DNA of 64,000 nucleotides from Rhodanobacter humi (GTDB lineage Bacteria > Pseudomonadota > Gammaproteobacteria > Xanthomonadales > Rhodanobacteraceae), in contig NZ_JBGBPY010000001.1 of the NCBI RefSeq assembly GCF_041107455.1, forward strand, positions 3,720,001 to 3,784,000, given 5' to 3'. Shown here piece by piece: positions 13,827 through 21,754 of the stretch; position 1 is the stretch's first letter, and each line of letters opens with the position of its first letter. The position numbers and the translations under genes were made by a program. The notes below the pieces were generated by a model. That model saw only the letters and a list, made by a program, of their open reading frames with translations, did not search any database and was not told the origin of the DNA.

Positions 13827-14615
13827 ATGCGAGTTCTTGTCAGCAACGACGATGGCGTGGATGCGAAAGGCATCCACGTGCTTGCCGAGCGTCTCGGCGA
13901 AGTGGGCGAGGTGACGGTGGTGGCGCCCGACCGCGACCGCTCCGGCGCCAGCAATTCGCTGACCCTGGACGCGCCGCTGCGCGTGCTGCACATGGAGGAT
14001 GGCCGCTACCGCGTGGCCGGCACGCCGACCGATTGCGTGCACCTGGCGCTGTCCGGCCTGCTGGCGGAGGAGCCCGACATCGTGGTGTCGGGCATCAACA
14101 ACTCGGCCAACCTCGGCGACGACGTGATCTATTCCGGTACGGTGTCGGCGGCGATGGAAGGGCGCTTCCTCGGCCTGCCGGCGATCGCCGTGTCGCTGGT
14201 CAGCCACGATCATCGCGGCATCCATTACGACGCGGCGGCGAATGCGGTGCTGCTGCTGATGCGCCGCCTGCTGGTCGATCCGCTGCCGGCCGACACCATC
14301 CTCAACGTCAACGTGCCGGATCGGCCGTGGGCGGAGATCCGCGGTTTCGAGGTCACCCGGCTGGGTCGTCGCCATCGCGCGGCGCCATGCATCGCGCAGA
14401 CCGATCCACGCGGCCGTCCGGTGTGGTGGATCGGCCCCGCGGGCGAGGTGGACGACGCCGGTCCGGGCACGGACTTCGACGCGGTGCGGCGCGGCTACGT
14501 CTCGGTGACGCCGATCCACGTCGACCTCACCCGCTTCCAGGCGCTGGAGAAGGTCAGCAGCTGGATGCAGGCGCTCAGCGACGACATGGCCGCTCCCGAC
14601 CACAAGGTGGCCTGA
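13827..14615 (+). CDS. surE: 5'/3'-nucleotidase SurE
   Basis: This is a metal-dependent phosphatase acting on nucleoside monophosphates and short polyphosphates, linked to stationary survival. The protein has 262 residues. The metal site is [12 protein letters not shown] at the N-terminus (paired Asp), with [12 protein letters not shown] and [20 protein letters not shown] following; all are SurE signatures. It is followed three bases later by pcm, its usual partner. Nothing is abnormal. Confidence 0.97.
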   Translation: MRVLVSNDDGVDAKGIHVLAERLGEVGEVTVVAPDRDRSGASNSLTLDAPLRVLHMEDGRYRVAGTPTDCVHLALSGLLAEEPDIVVSGINNSANLGDDVIYSGTVSAAMEGRFLGLPAIAVSLVSHDHRGIHYDAAANAVLLLMRRLLVDPLPADTILNVNVPDRPWAEIRGFEVTRLGRRHRAAPCIAQTDPRGRPVWWIGPAGEVDDAGPGTDFDAVRRGYVSVTPIHVDLTRFQALEKVSSWMQALSDDMAAPDHKVA

Positions 14616-14618
14616 GCG

Positions 14619-15314
14619 ATGAACATGCATACGCTGCCTCCCGCGGCACTGAAAGGCGAGGGCATGACCTCGCAGCGCGCCCGCGACCGCCTCGCCACCC
14701 AGCTGCGCGAGGGCGGCATCCGCGACCCGCGGGTGATCGACGTGATCCGCAACTTGCCGCGCCACCATTTCATCGACCAGGCGCTGCACTCGCGCGCCTA
14801 CGAGAACACCGCGTTGCCGATCGGCCACGGTCAGACCATCTCGCAACCCTGGGTGGTGGCGCGGATGACCGAGGCGCTGCTCGAACACTTCGACGCGCGC
14901 AAGGAAAAGCCCGGCCGGGTGCTGGAGATCGGCACCGGCTCCGGCTACCAGGCGGTGGTACTGGCCGCGCTGGTGGAGCAGGTCTACACGGTGGAGCGCA
15001 TCGAGGAACTGCTGCGCCAGGCGCGCCGCCGCTTCCGCCAGTTGGGCCTCGCCAACATCCGCTCGCGCTACGACGACGGCAAACTGGGCTGGGCTGACGA
15101 GGCGCCGTTCGACGCGATCATCCTCACCGCCGCCGGTGACACCATCCCCAGCCGCATCCTCGAACAGCTCAGCCCCGCCGGCGTGCTGGTGGCCCCGGTG
15201 GGCTCGCCCAGCAGCCAGGTGCTGATCCGCCTGCGCGGCGACGGGCAGGGCGACTTCGCCCAGGAAGAACTCGGCGCAGTCAGCTTCGTGCCGCTTTTGG
15301 GCGGCATCGGCTGA
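14619..15314 (+). CDS. pcm: Protein-L-isoaspartate O-methyltransferase
   Basis: It methylates L-isoaspartyl residues to start repair of aged proteins, using SAM. The protein has 231 residues. It has RHHFIDQAL...ENTALPIGHGQTIS (substrate loop) and LEIGTGSGYQAVVLAAL (SAM-binding glycine-rich loop). The first 15 residues (MNMHTLPPAALKGEG) are an extension before the E. coli-like start at MTSQRARDRL, so translation could begin at that internal Met. It forms a unit with surE. Confidence 0.95.
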   Translation: MNMHTLPPAALKGEGMTSQRARDRLATQLREGGIRDPRVIDVIRNLPRHHFIDQALHSRAYENTALPIGHGQTISQPWVVARMTEALLEHFDARKEKPGRVLEIGTGSGYQAVVLAALVEQVYTVERIEELLRQARRRFRQLGLANIRSRYDDGKLGWADEAPFDAIILTAAGDTIPSRILEQLSPAGVLVAPVGSPSSQVLIRLRGDGQGDFAQEELGAVSFVPLLGGIG

Positions 15315-15339
15315 TGCGCAACGCCAAGGAAACCCGTTA

Positions 15340-15948
15340 ATGCGCCTGTTCGGCAAGCTCTATGCCCGCGCCCTGGTGTGGGCACGCCATCCGCACGCGA
15401 TCCGCTACCTGTGCGCGCTCAGCTTCTTCGAAGCCTTCATCTTCCCGATCATGCCGGAGGTGATGCTGGCGCCGATGATGCTGGGCAAGCGGCATCGGGC
15501 GTTCTTCTACGCCAACCTCAGCCTCGCGTTCTCGCTGCTGGGCTCGCTGGTCGGTTACGCGCTGGGGCACTGGGCGTTCGCGGCGCTGAAGCCGCTGCTG
15601 GACACGCTGCACCTGCTGGCGCCGATCGACCAAGGCGTGGCTAGTCTGCGTACGCAGATGGCGGAGCATCGCTGGGGGCTTTACGGCGTGCTGATCCTCG
15701 CCGCGCTGCAGCCAGTGGTGCCGATGAAGTTCGTGACCTGGGCCTCGGGCATCGTGGGCGTGCCGGTGCTGCCCTTCCTCGGCTGCGTGGCGCTGGGGCG
15801 CGGCAAGCGCGTGTGGCTGCTCGCGCTGCTGATCTGGCTGTTCGGCGAGCGCGCCGAACACTTGCTGCACAAGTACATCGAGTGGATCGGCTGGATCGTG
15901 CTGGTGCTGCTGGGCCTGCTGCTGGCGTGGTGGATCTGGCGGCATTGA
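15340..15948 (+). CDS. YqaA-family (DedA/VTT-like) inner membrane protein
   Basis: This is a 202-residue polytopic protein with about five hydrophobic segments. The features SFFEAFIFPIMPEVMLAPMM and LAALQPVVPMKFVTWASG resemble the SNARE-associated/VTT (DedA-related) fold of the YqaA family. The C-terminus ends in a clear membrane helix (WIVLVLLGLLLAWWIWRH). DedA relatives are implicated in lipid-carrier recycling and proton-motive-force maintenance, but no function is proven for this subgroup. It lies between pcm and nlpD, a position E. coli does not have, suggesting co-expression with envelope genes. Confidence 0.8.
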   Translation: MRLFGKLYARALVWARHPHAIRYLCALSFFEAFIFPIMPEVMLAPMMLGKRHRAFFYANLSLAFSLLGSLVGYALGHWAFAALKPLLDTLHLLAPIDQGVASLRTQMAEHRWGLYGVLILAALQPVVPMKFVTWASGIVGVPVLPFLGCVALGRGKRVWLLALLIWLFGERAEHLLHKYIEWIGWIVLVLLGLLLAWWIWRH

Positions 15949-15997
15949 GCCTCGCGGGCACGCCGCGCGTCGCATGAAAAAACAGGGGGGCCTCGCT

Positions 15998-16969
15998 ATG
16001 CTGGCGCGCATGAATCGACACCTCGCCCCGTGGCTGCTCGCCGTCGCCTTGCTGGCGTTGTCCGCCTGCAGCACCGTGGTGGTGGAGCCGGCCACGGGCC
16101 AAGGCGGCCGTCGTGCCGTCCCGGTCGTGGCGCACACGCCGGTACCCGGCGGCAGCTACGCGGTGGCGAAGGGCGACACCTTGTATTCGATCGCCTTCCG
16201 CAAGGGCGTGGATTTCCGCGACCTGGCGAAATGGAACGACATCGCCGCGCCCTACACGATCTGGCCTGGCCAGCATTTGCGCCTGTCGCCTCCGCCGGGC
16301 GGCGCGCCAAGCCCGCACGCAGCCGTGGCCACGACGGAAAAGGCGAGGCCGACGCCCGCAGCCGCGGCTCCGTCGGTTCCCGTGTTCGAGAGCGTGCCGG
16401 CACCGGCTTCGGCGCCGCCGGCGAGCCCCCATGTGTCGACGGCGACCGGGCCGGCTACCGCCCGGGCCGTGCATGCGCCGACCGTCGCAGCCGCGCCGGC
16501 CACGGCCGTGAGCACCGAAGTGCCGGTGGCGGGAGAGCCGAAGGCGGCCGTGCCGCCGCCGGCCCCGGCGGTGGCGAGCGGCGGTTCGCGCGCGGCGGGC
16601 GGCGTGAGCTGGCACTGGCCGGCCGACGGCCAGATCATCAAGCGTTTCACGCCCGGCGACGCGGTGCCGGGCATCGAGATCGCCGGCAAGGCGGGCGATC
16701 CGGTGCGCGCTGCGGCCGATGGCGTGGTGGTGTACAGCGGCAACGGCCTGGTTGGCTACGGCGAACTGGTCATCATCAAGCACAACGACAGCCTGCTGTC
16801 GGCCTACGGGCACAACAGCAAGCGACTGGTGAAGGAAGGCCAGCGCGTCAGCGCCGGCCAGCAGATCGCCGAGATGGGTTCCAGCGGCGCCTCGCGCGTC
16901 GAGCTGGGCTTCCAGATCCGCAAGGACGGCAATCCGGTCGATCCATTGAACTACCTGCCGGCGAAGTAG
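15998..16969 (+). CDS. nlpD: NlpD-like lipoprotein (LysM + LytM/M23), amidase activator
   Basis: The start at 15998 is chosen because AGGGGGG sits seven bases upstream; Met codons at 15974 and 16010 are alternatives. The protein then has 323 residues with a lipobox LSAC (Cys24). A LysM domain (about residues 55-95, YAVAKGDTLYSIAFRKG) binds peptidoglycan. A long Ala/Pro-rich linker follows, then a C-terminal LytM domain (about 210-320). The LytM active-site HxH is replaced (SRVELGFQIR where enzymes have LHFEIR), so it should be a non-enzymatic activator of the amidase AmiC. In E. coli rpoS follows nlpD; here it does not. Confidence 0.88.
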   Translation: MLARMNRHLAPWLLAVALLALSACSTVVVEPATGQGGRRAVPVVAHTPVPGGSYAVAKGDTLYSIAFRKGVDFRDLAKWNDIAAPYTIWPGQHLRLSPPPGGAPSPHAAVATTEKARPTPAAAAPSVPVFESVPAPASAPPASPHVSTATGPATARAVHAPTVAAAPATAVSTEVPVAGEPKAAVPPPAPAVASGGSRAAGGVSWHWPADGQIIKRFTPGDAVPGIEIAGKAGDPVRAAADGVVVYSGNGLVGYGELVIIKHNDSLLSAYGHNSKRLVKEGQRVSAGQQIAEMGSSGASRVELGFQIRKDGNPVDPLNYLPAK

Positions 16970-17080
16970 CGCCCCAGGGATGGGGCGCTCGTCAGGCAAT
17001 CACGAAGTGATTGCCTGACGGAGCTGAGCCGGGCGTTTCCGGCTCAGCGAGCCAGGAAAGTGCAGGAGCACTTTCCTGGC
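16968..17080. repeat. Train of four perfect hairpins after nlpD
   Basis: Four perfect inverted repeats lie head to tail: 16968-16989 (8-bp stem, loop AGGGAT, starting inside the nlpD stop codon), 16990-17020 (14-bp stem CGTCAGGCAATCAC, loop GAA), 17023-17048 (10-bp stem GCTGAGCCGG, loop GCGTTT) and 17051-17080 (13-bp stem GCCAGGAAAGTGC, loop AGGA). There is no T-tract, so ordinary rho-independent termination is doubtful. The region separates the convergent nlpD and Mth938-like genes and looks like a REP-type palindrome cluster. The AGGA loop also occurs in the 6024-6550 element. Confidence 0.85.
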
Positions 17081-17134
17081 CATCAAGAACGGCTATTGGG
17101 TTGATTGTGGCGCGACGCTTGAAGCTTCCCGATG

Positions 17135-17509
17135 TCAGGCCGGCAGCATGAACGCAGCCACCACGCGCCGCCCCTCGCCGGCCAGCAGGTTGTAGGTGCG
17201 CGCGGCGGCGGCGTTGTCCATCACTTCCACGCCAATACCCTTGCGCAGGAAGCCGGCCATGAAGGCGGCGGCGGGAAACGCCTGGCGCGCGCCGGTACCC
17301 AGCAAGACCAGTTCCGGCTGCAGGGTGAGCAGGGCGTCGACGTGCGCGGCATCGAGCGCGCCGGCCTCATGCACCGGCCAATGCTCGACCACACGGTCGG
17401 GCGCAAGCAGGAAGCTGTCGCCGAGCTCGCGGTCGATCAGGGTGATGGCGCGTTCGCCGACCCGGCGCACGAACAGGTAACCCTCCGGGCGATCGAGCGA
17501 AAGGTCCAT
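17135..17509 (-). CDS. Mth938-like domain protein (DUF498)
   Basis: This is a 124-residue soluble protein on the minus strand. It resembles the Mth938/DUF498 family (the fold of mitochondrial complex I assembly factor NDUFAF3), with RVGERAITLIDRELGDSFLLAP in its first half (residues 16-37) and LVLLGTGARQAFPA and GIGVEVMDNAAAARTYNLLA later. The bacterial function is not established. It lies six bases downstream of yhbY and is probably co-transcribed with it. Convergence with nlpD across the hairpin train suggests that region also separates transcription. Confidence 0.85.
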   Translation of the reverse strand: MDLSLDRPEGYLFVRRVGERAITLIDRELGDSFLLAPDRVVEHWPVHEAGALDAAHVDALLTLQPELVLLGTGARQAFPAAAFMAGFLRKGIGVEVMDNAAAARTYNLLAGEGRRVVAAFMLPA

Positions 17510-17515
17510 CAGCGA

Positions 17516-17812
17516 TCAGCGTGGCAGGGCGATCTTCGGTTCATCGGCGTTGCGGCGGAACAGCACGGCGACGTGGCCGATCTGCTGCACCGTCTCGGCG
17601 CCGGTGCCGGCCAGCAAGGCGTCGAGCTGGGCCTGCCGCTCCTCCTTGTCGCCGCCGGAGAGCTTCACCTTGACCAGCTCGTGGATCTCCAGCGCCTGGC
17701 CGAGCTCCTTGGCCACGGCCTCGCTGGCGCCCTTGTTGCCGAGCAGGACGACGGGGTTCAGGCCATGGGAAAGGCTGCGCAGGTAACGGATCTGCGAGGG
17801 GGAGAGGGCCAT
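17516..17812 (-). CDS. yhbY: YhbY-family RNA-binding protein (CRM domain)
   Basis: This is a 98-residue protein with a CRS1/YhbY (CRM) domain that binds pre-50S ribosomal RNA in E. coli. The start at 17812 gives the standard beginning MALSPSQIRYLRSL; a longer frame from 17902 has no family support. The motif LLGNKGASEAVAKELGQAL (GxxG-type loop) and HELVKVKLSGG are visible. It is divergent from rlmE, as in many Gammaproteobacteria, linking ribosome assembly factors. Confidence 0.93.
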   Translation of the reverse strand: MALSPSQIRYLRSLSHGLNPVVLLGNKGASEAVAKELGQALEIHELVKVKLSGGDKEERQAQLDALLAGTGAETVQQIGHVAVLFRRNADEPKIALPR

Positions 17813-17850
17813 GCGGCGGCTTCGATTCGCGGGGAGTGAGCGGCAAAGGG

Positions 17851-17856
17851 TATCAT
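17851..17856 (+). promoter_or_regulatory. Probable -10 box for rlmE-ftsH
   Basis: TATCAT lies 32 bases before the rlmE ATG in the yhbY/rlmE divergent gap. No good -35 hexamer is seen. Confidence 0.35.
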
Positions 17857-17888
17857 GCGCCCCGATTCCCCTGCAGTGATGCTGTCCC

Positions 17889-18539
17889 ATGAGCCGCAGC
17901 AAGAGCAGCGCCGGCTGGCTGCGCGAACATTTCAGCGACGTCTACGTGAAGAAGGCGCAGGCCGAGGGCGTGCGCTCGCGCGCGGTCTACAAGCTGGAGG
18001 AGCTGATCGACCGCGACCGCCTGCTGAAACCCGGCATGACCGTGGTGGATCTGGGCGCGGCGCCCGGCGGCTGGTCGCAACTGGTGCGCCAGCGGCTGGG
18101 CGAGCACGGCAAGGTGTTCGCGCTGGACATCCTGCCGATGCAGGGCATCGCCGGGGTGGACTTCCTCGAAGGCGACTTCCGCGAGGAAAGCGTGCTGCGG
18201 GCGCTGGAGGCGCGGCTGGCCGGGCAGCCGGTCGATCTTGTACTGTCCGACATGGCCCCCAATATGAGTGGTGTGGCGCTGGCCGACCAGATCCGTGCGA
18301 TGGACCTGGCCGAGCTTGCGCTGGATTTTTCCCGGCAGTGGCTGAAACCGGGCGGCGCGTTCCTGATCAAGCTGTTCCAGGGCGCTGGCTTCGACGATTA
18401 CATTCGCAGCTTGCGCGCGGACTTCTCGCGCGTGACGATGCGTAAACCAAAGGCCTCGCGCGCACGTTCGCGCGAGGTGTACGCACTGGCGACCGGCCGC
18501 AAGGCCGTCGCCGTGCAACCGGGCGGGAACCGCGCATGA
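17889..18539 (+). CDS. rlmE: 23S rRNA 2'-O-ribose U2552 methyltransferase
   Basis: It methylates U2552 of 23S rRNA late in 50S assembly (also named FtsJ/RrmJ). The protein has 216 residues. The N-terminus [20 protein letters not shown] is typical. The SAM-binding loop is [13 protein letters not shown] and [11 protein letters not shown] contains a catalytic Asp; a Lys follows in [11 protein letters not shown], as in the K-D-K-E tetrad. It overlaps ftsH by four bases (ATGA), the conserved rlmE-ftsH pair. Confidence 0.97.
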   Translation: MSRSKSSAGWLREHFSDVYVKKAQAEGVRSRAVYKLEELIDRDRLLKPGMTVVDLGAAPGGWSQLVRQRLGEHGKVFALDILPMQGIAGVDFLEGDFREESVLRALEARLAGQPVDLVLSDMAPNMSGVALADQIRAMDLAELALDFSRQWLKPGGAFLIKLFQGAGFDDYIRSLRADFSRVTMRKPKASRARSREVYALATGRKAVAVQPGGNRA

Positions 18540-20491
18540 ACGAAACAGCGAAAAACGTGTTGCTCTGGGTCATCATCGCGGTGGTGCTGTTCACCGTGTT
18601 CCAGAGCTTCAACCCGCACGGTGCCGGGTCGTCGAACATGGCCTACTCGAGCTTCGTGCAGAGCGTGGCCAACGGCAACGTCTCCAGCGCGGTGATCAGC
18701 GCCGACTCGCCACCCGCCATCAGCGGCAAGCTGAAGGACGGTTCGAGCTATCGCACGGTGGCGCCGATGCTGGGCTTCTCCACCAACCAGGTGGTGAAGC
18801 AGATGCAGGACAAGGGCGTGGAAGTGCGCCAGGACCCGGCCGAGGGCTTCTCGCTGCTGGGCCTGCTGGTGAGCTGGCTGCCGGTGCTGCTGATCGTGGG
18901 CGTGTTCATCTGGTTCATGCGCCAAATGCAGTCCGGCGGCGGCGGGCGCGGTGCGATGAGCTTTGGCCGTTCGCGCGCCAAATTGCAGGGCGAGGACCAG
19001 ATCAAGGTCAACTTCAGCGACGTGGCCGGTTGCGACGAGGCCAAGGAGGAGGTCGGCGAGCTGGTCGAGTTCCTGCGCGATCCGTCCAAGTTCCAGAAGC
19101 TGGGCGGCAAGATCCCGCGCGGCGTGCTGATGGTGGGCCCACCCGGTACCGGCAAGACCCTGCTGGCCAAGGCCATCGCGGGCGAGGCCAAGGTGCCGTT
19201 CTTCGCGATCTCCGGCTCGGACTTCGTGGAGATGTTCGTCGGCGTCGGCGCCAGTCGCGTGCGCGACATGTTCGAGCAGGCCAAGAAGCATGCGCCCTGC
19301 ATCATCTTCATCGACGAGATCGACGCGGTCGGCCGCCATCGCGGCGCCGGCCTCGGCGGCGGTCATGACGAGCGCGAGCAGACGCTGAACCAGTTGCTGG
19401 TCGAGATGGACGGTTTCGAGGGCTCGGAAGGCATCATCGTGATCGCCGCGACGAACCGCCCCGACGTGCTCGATCCCGCGTTGCTGCGTCCGGGTCGCTT
19501 CGATCGCCAGGTGGTGGTGGGCCTGCCCGACGTGCGCGGCCGCGAGCAGATCCTCAAGGTGCACATGCGCAAGGTGCCGACCGCCAGCGACGTCGACGCG
19601 ATGACCATCGCGCGCGGCACGCCGGGCTTCTCCGGCGCCGACCTCGCCAACCTGGTCAACGAGGCCGCGCTGTACGCCGCGCGCGAGAACGCACGCGAGG
19701 TGCGCATGGTCCACCTGGACAAGGCGCGCGACAAGATCCTGATGGGCACCGAGCGTCGCTCGATGGCGATGAGCGAGGACGAGAAGAAGCTCACCGCCTT
19801 CCACGAGGCCGGCCATGCCATCGTGGGCCGCCTGGTGCCCGAGCACGACCCGGTCTACAAGGTCACCATCATCCCGCGCGGCCGTGCACTGGGCGTCACC
19901 ATGTACCTGCCGGAAGGCGACAAGTACAGCATGAACAAGGTGGCGATCGAGTCGCAGCTGTGCTCGCTGTACGGCGGCCGTGTGGCCGAGGAGCTGATCT
20001 TCGGCACCGACAAGGTCACCACCGGCGCATCGAACGACATCGAGCGGGCCACCAAGATGGCGCGCAACATGGCCACCAAGTGGGGTCTCTCCGACGAACT
20101 CGGCCCGATAACCTACGGCGAGGACGAAGATGAGGTGTTCCTGGGTCGCTCGGTGACCCAGCACAAGAGCATCTCCAACGAGACCGCGAGCAAGATCGAC
20201 GAGGTGGTGCGCGGCATCCTCGATCGCGCCTACGCCCGCAGCACGCAGCTGCTGACCGACAACCTCGACAAGCTGCACGCGATGGCCGAGGCGCTGCTGC
20301 AGTACGAGACGATCGACGCGCACCAGATCGACGACATCATGGCCGGCCGCCAGCCGGGTCCGCCCGCCGACTGGAACCGCAACACCAGCGGCGGCTCCAC
20401 GCCGCCCCCGCCCCCGCCGAAGGGCGGAGATCCCACGCTGGGCAAGGTGGGCGATCCGGCGACCCAGAACCGCTCCGGCCTGGATGCCTGA
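18536..20491 (+). CDS. ftsH: ATP-dependent zinc metalloprotease FtsH
   Basis: This membrane-anchored AAA+ protease degrades misassembled membrane proteins and, in E. coli, LpxC and sigma-32. The protein has 651 residues. There are two membrane helices (residues about 6-23 and 103-122) around a small periplasmic domain. Walker A is [13 protein letters not shown], Walker B is [11 protein letters not shown], the second region of homology includes [10 protein letters not shown], and the zinc site is HEAGH. The C-terminal tail is Pro/Gly-rich ([14 protein letters not shown]). It is translationally coupled to rlmE and followed by a terminator. Confidence 0.98.
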   Translation: MNETAKNVLLWVIIAVVLFTVFQSFNPHGAGSSNMAYSSFVQSVANGNVSSAVISADSPPAISGKLKDGSSYRTVAPMLGFSTNQVVKQMQDKGVEVRQDPAEGFSLLGLLVSWLPVLLIVGVFIWFMRQMQSGGGGRGAMSFGRSRAKLQGEDQIKVNFSDVAGCDEAKEEVGELVEFLRDPSKFQKLGGKIPRGVLMVGPPGTGKTLLAKAIAGEAKVPFFAISGSDFVEMFVGVGASRVRDMFEQAKKHAPCIIFIDEIDAVGRHRGAGLGGGHDEREQTLNQLLVEMDGFEGSEGIIVIAATNRPDVLDPALLRPGRFDRQVVVGLPDVRGREQILKVHMRKVPTASDVDAMTIARGTPGFSGADLANLVNEAALYAARENAREVRMVHLDKARDKILMGTERRSMAMSEDEKKLTAFHEAGHAIVGRLVPEHDPVYKVTIIPRGRALGVTMYLPEGDKYSMNKVAIESQLCSLYGGRVAEELIFGTDKVTTGASNDIERATKMARNMATKWGLSDELGPITYGEDEDEVFLGRSVTQHKSISNETASKIDEVVRGILDRAYARSTQLLTDNLDKLHAMAEALLQYETIDAHQIDDIMAGRQPGPPADWNRNTSGGSTPPPPPPKGGDPTLGKVGDPATQNRSGLDA

Positions 20492-20535
20492 ATCGGACGT
20501 CTGGACGTCCATACGATCGAGAGCGGCGGATCATG

Positions 20536-20571
20536 CGAAGGGAGCGGCGACGTCCGCTCCCTTCGTCGTTT
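20536..20571 (+). terminator. Terminator after ftsH
   Basis: A perfect 12-bp stem (CGAAGGGAGCGG at 20536-20547 and its complement at 20554-20565) with a 6-base loop is followed by TCGTTT. The T-tract is short, so efficiency is uncertain. Confidence 0.65.
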
Positions 20572-20662
20572 GCGCATCGCCGGAATCGCGCCATCGGTCG
20601 CCGAGCTCGACGGGGCCTTCGCGTGACGAAGTGCGGCGAGGGCAGGGTGCCGGTAACGCATG

Positions 20663-20714
20663 TGAAAAAATATTCACGAAAGGTGTTGACCTTCGCGGCA
20701 CGACCCTGAATAAT
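20663..20714 (+). promoter_or_regulatory. Strong promoter of the tRNA-Arg/Pro/Arg/His/Lys operon
   Basis: TTGACC (20686-20691), a 17-base spacer and AATAAT (20709-20714) precede the tRNA cluster. An A/T-rich stretch with the dyad GTGAA-N6-TTCAC (20663-20678) sits where an UP element would be. The bases after the -10 box are C-rich (TCCGCTCC), as in stringently controlled stable-RNA promoters. This is the most AT-rich intergenic spot nearby. Confidence 0.7.
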
Positions 20715-20771
20715 TCCGCTCCTCGCTTCGGCGGTTCGGGAAACCGGTCGACGGAGTGGCAAGTTCAGTGC

Positions 20772-20848
20772 GCGCCCGTAGCTCAGTTGGATAGAGTACC
20801 TGGCTACGAACTAGGTGGTCGGGAGTTCGAATCTCTCCGGGCGCGCCA
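20772..20848 (+). tRNA. tRNA-Arg (ACG)
   Basis: A 77-base cloverleaf with acceptor GCGCCCG/CGGGCGC, anticodon loop CTACGAA and encoded CCA. It is first in a five-tRNA operon. The A34 of ACG would normally be edited to inosine by TadA. Confidence 0.95.
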
Positions 20849-21022
20849 TTTTGTACTGCAAGGCGTGGTGTTCGCGCTTCGTCTTGCTTCCGCGGAACAG
20901 GCGATGTGCCGATGCCGTGGACGGTGGGCAAGGTGCCCTGAGCGATGCTTGCGGATTGACGGTTGGCATGGTCGCCCGTAGCATTCCAAGGCTCCGTTGA
21001 TGAAGGCTGTCGCGGGCTCGTT

Positions 21023-21099
21023 CGGGGTATAGCTCAGTCTGGTAGAGCGTTGCGTTTGGGACGCAAAAGTCGGGGGTTCGAATCCCTCTGCCCCGACCA
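21023..21099 (+). tRNA. tRNA-Pro (TGG)
   Basis: A 77-base cloverleaf with acceptor CGGGGTA/TGCCCCG, anticodon TGG within TTGCG-TTTGGGA-CGCAA, and encoded CCA. The C1 at the 5' end is typical of bacterial tRNA-Pro. Confidence 0.95.
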
Positions 21100-21124
21100 G
21101 TTGCGTGTTCTGCCGTCGGCGTCC

Positions 21125-21201
21125 GCGCCTGTAGCTCAACCGGATAGAGCATCGGCCTTCTAAGCCGACGGTTGCAGGTTCGAGTCCTGTCGGGCGCACC
21201 A
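21125..21201 (+). tRNA. tRNA-Arg (TCT)
   Basis: A 77-base cloverleaf with acceptor GCGCCTG/CGGGCGC, anticodon TCT in the loop CTTCTAA, and encoded CCA. It reads the rare AGA/AGG codons. Confidence 0.95.
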
Positions 21202-21215
21202 GTTAAGTGTTTCAT

Positions 21216-21293
21216 GGTGGGCGTAGCTCAGCTGGTTAGAGTCCCGGATTGTGATTCCGGTTGTCGTGGGTTCGAATCCCATCGCTCACCCCA
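21216..21293 (+). tRNA. tRNA-His (GTG)
   Basis: A 78-base gene including the extra G at position -1, which pairs with C73 and is diagnostic of tRNA-His. The anticodon is GTG in TTGTGAT, and CCA is encoded. Confidence 0.95.
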
Positions 21294-21306
21294 AATTGAA
21301 GTTTCA

Positions 21307-21382
<76 letters not shown>

Positions 21383-21389
21383 ATTTGCC

Positions 21390-21423
21390 AAGCGCCGACC
21401 CTTGCGGTCGGCGCTTCGTTTTT
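21390..21423 (+). terminator. Intrinsic terminator of the five-tRNA operon
   Basis: A perfect 11-bp stem (AAGCGCCGACC at 21390-21400 and its complement at 21406-21416) with loop CTTGC is followed by CGTTTTT. This is the clearest rho-independent terminator in the window. Confidence 0.88.
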
Positions 21424-21459
21424 GGGCCGCGCAAAGCCGGGCCGATGTGCGCCGCATGC

Positions 21460-21489
21460 TTGTGCTGCGGCTTGGCGCGCCCGTACAAT
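21460..21489 (+). promoter_or_regulatory. Promoter for tRNA-Leu (and possibly tig)
   Basis: TTGTGC (21460-21465), an 18-base spacer and TACAAT (21484-21489) follow the terminator. The tRNA-Leu gene begins about 95 bases downstream. Confidence 0.6.
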
Positions 21490-21584
21490 GAACCGCTTTA
21501 GCGCTGGGTAATCATCGACTTAGGCTGCGGCGGGGCAGATGTGGCGCGTGCGCCGTGGCTGCCTCGGCGGCCGGGCTGGGCAAG

Positions 21585-21671
21585 GCGAAAGTGGCGGAAC
21601 TGGTAGACGCACCAGATTTAGGTTCTGGCGACCGTGAGGTCTTGCGGGTTCGAGTCCCGCCTTTCGCACCA
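21585..21671 (+). tRNA. tRNA-Leu (TAG)
   Basis: An 87-base class II tRNA with acceptor GCGAAAG/CTTTCGC, anticodon TAG in TTTAGGT, a long variable arm and encoded CCA. It lies 83 bases upstream of tig. Confidence 0.95.
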
Positions 21672-21754
21672 CGCCACGATGGTTTTCCGGCGCCTTAACG
21701 GTTGCCGCCAAGGCGCCCGCCGGGTGCCACAACAATCAGGTTCCAGGAGACGAC

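Noticed and set aside
16968-17080. CRISPR array or rho-independent terminator
   Set aside because: The four hairpins differ from one another, so there are no direct repeats with spacers, and there is no T-tract.
20849-21022. Short open frames overlapping the tRNA cluster (20673-21735)
   Set aside because: They cross tRNA genes in both strands and have no protein-like features.
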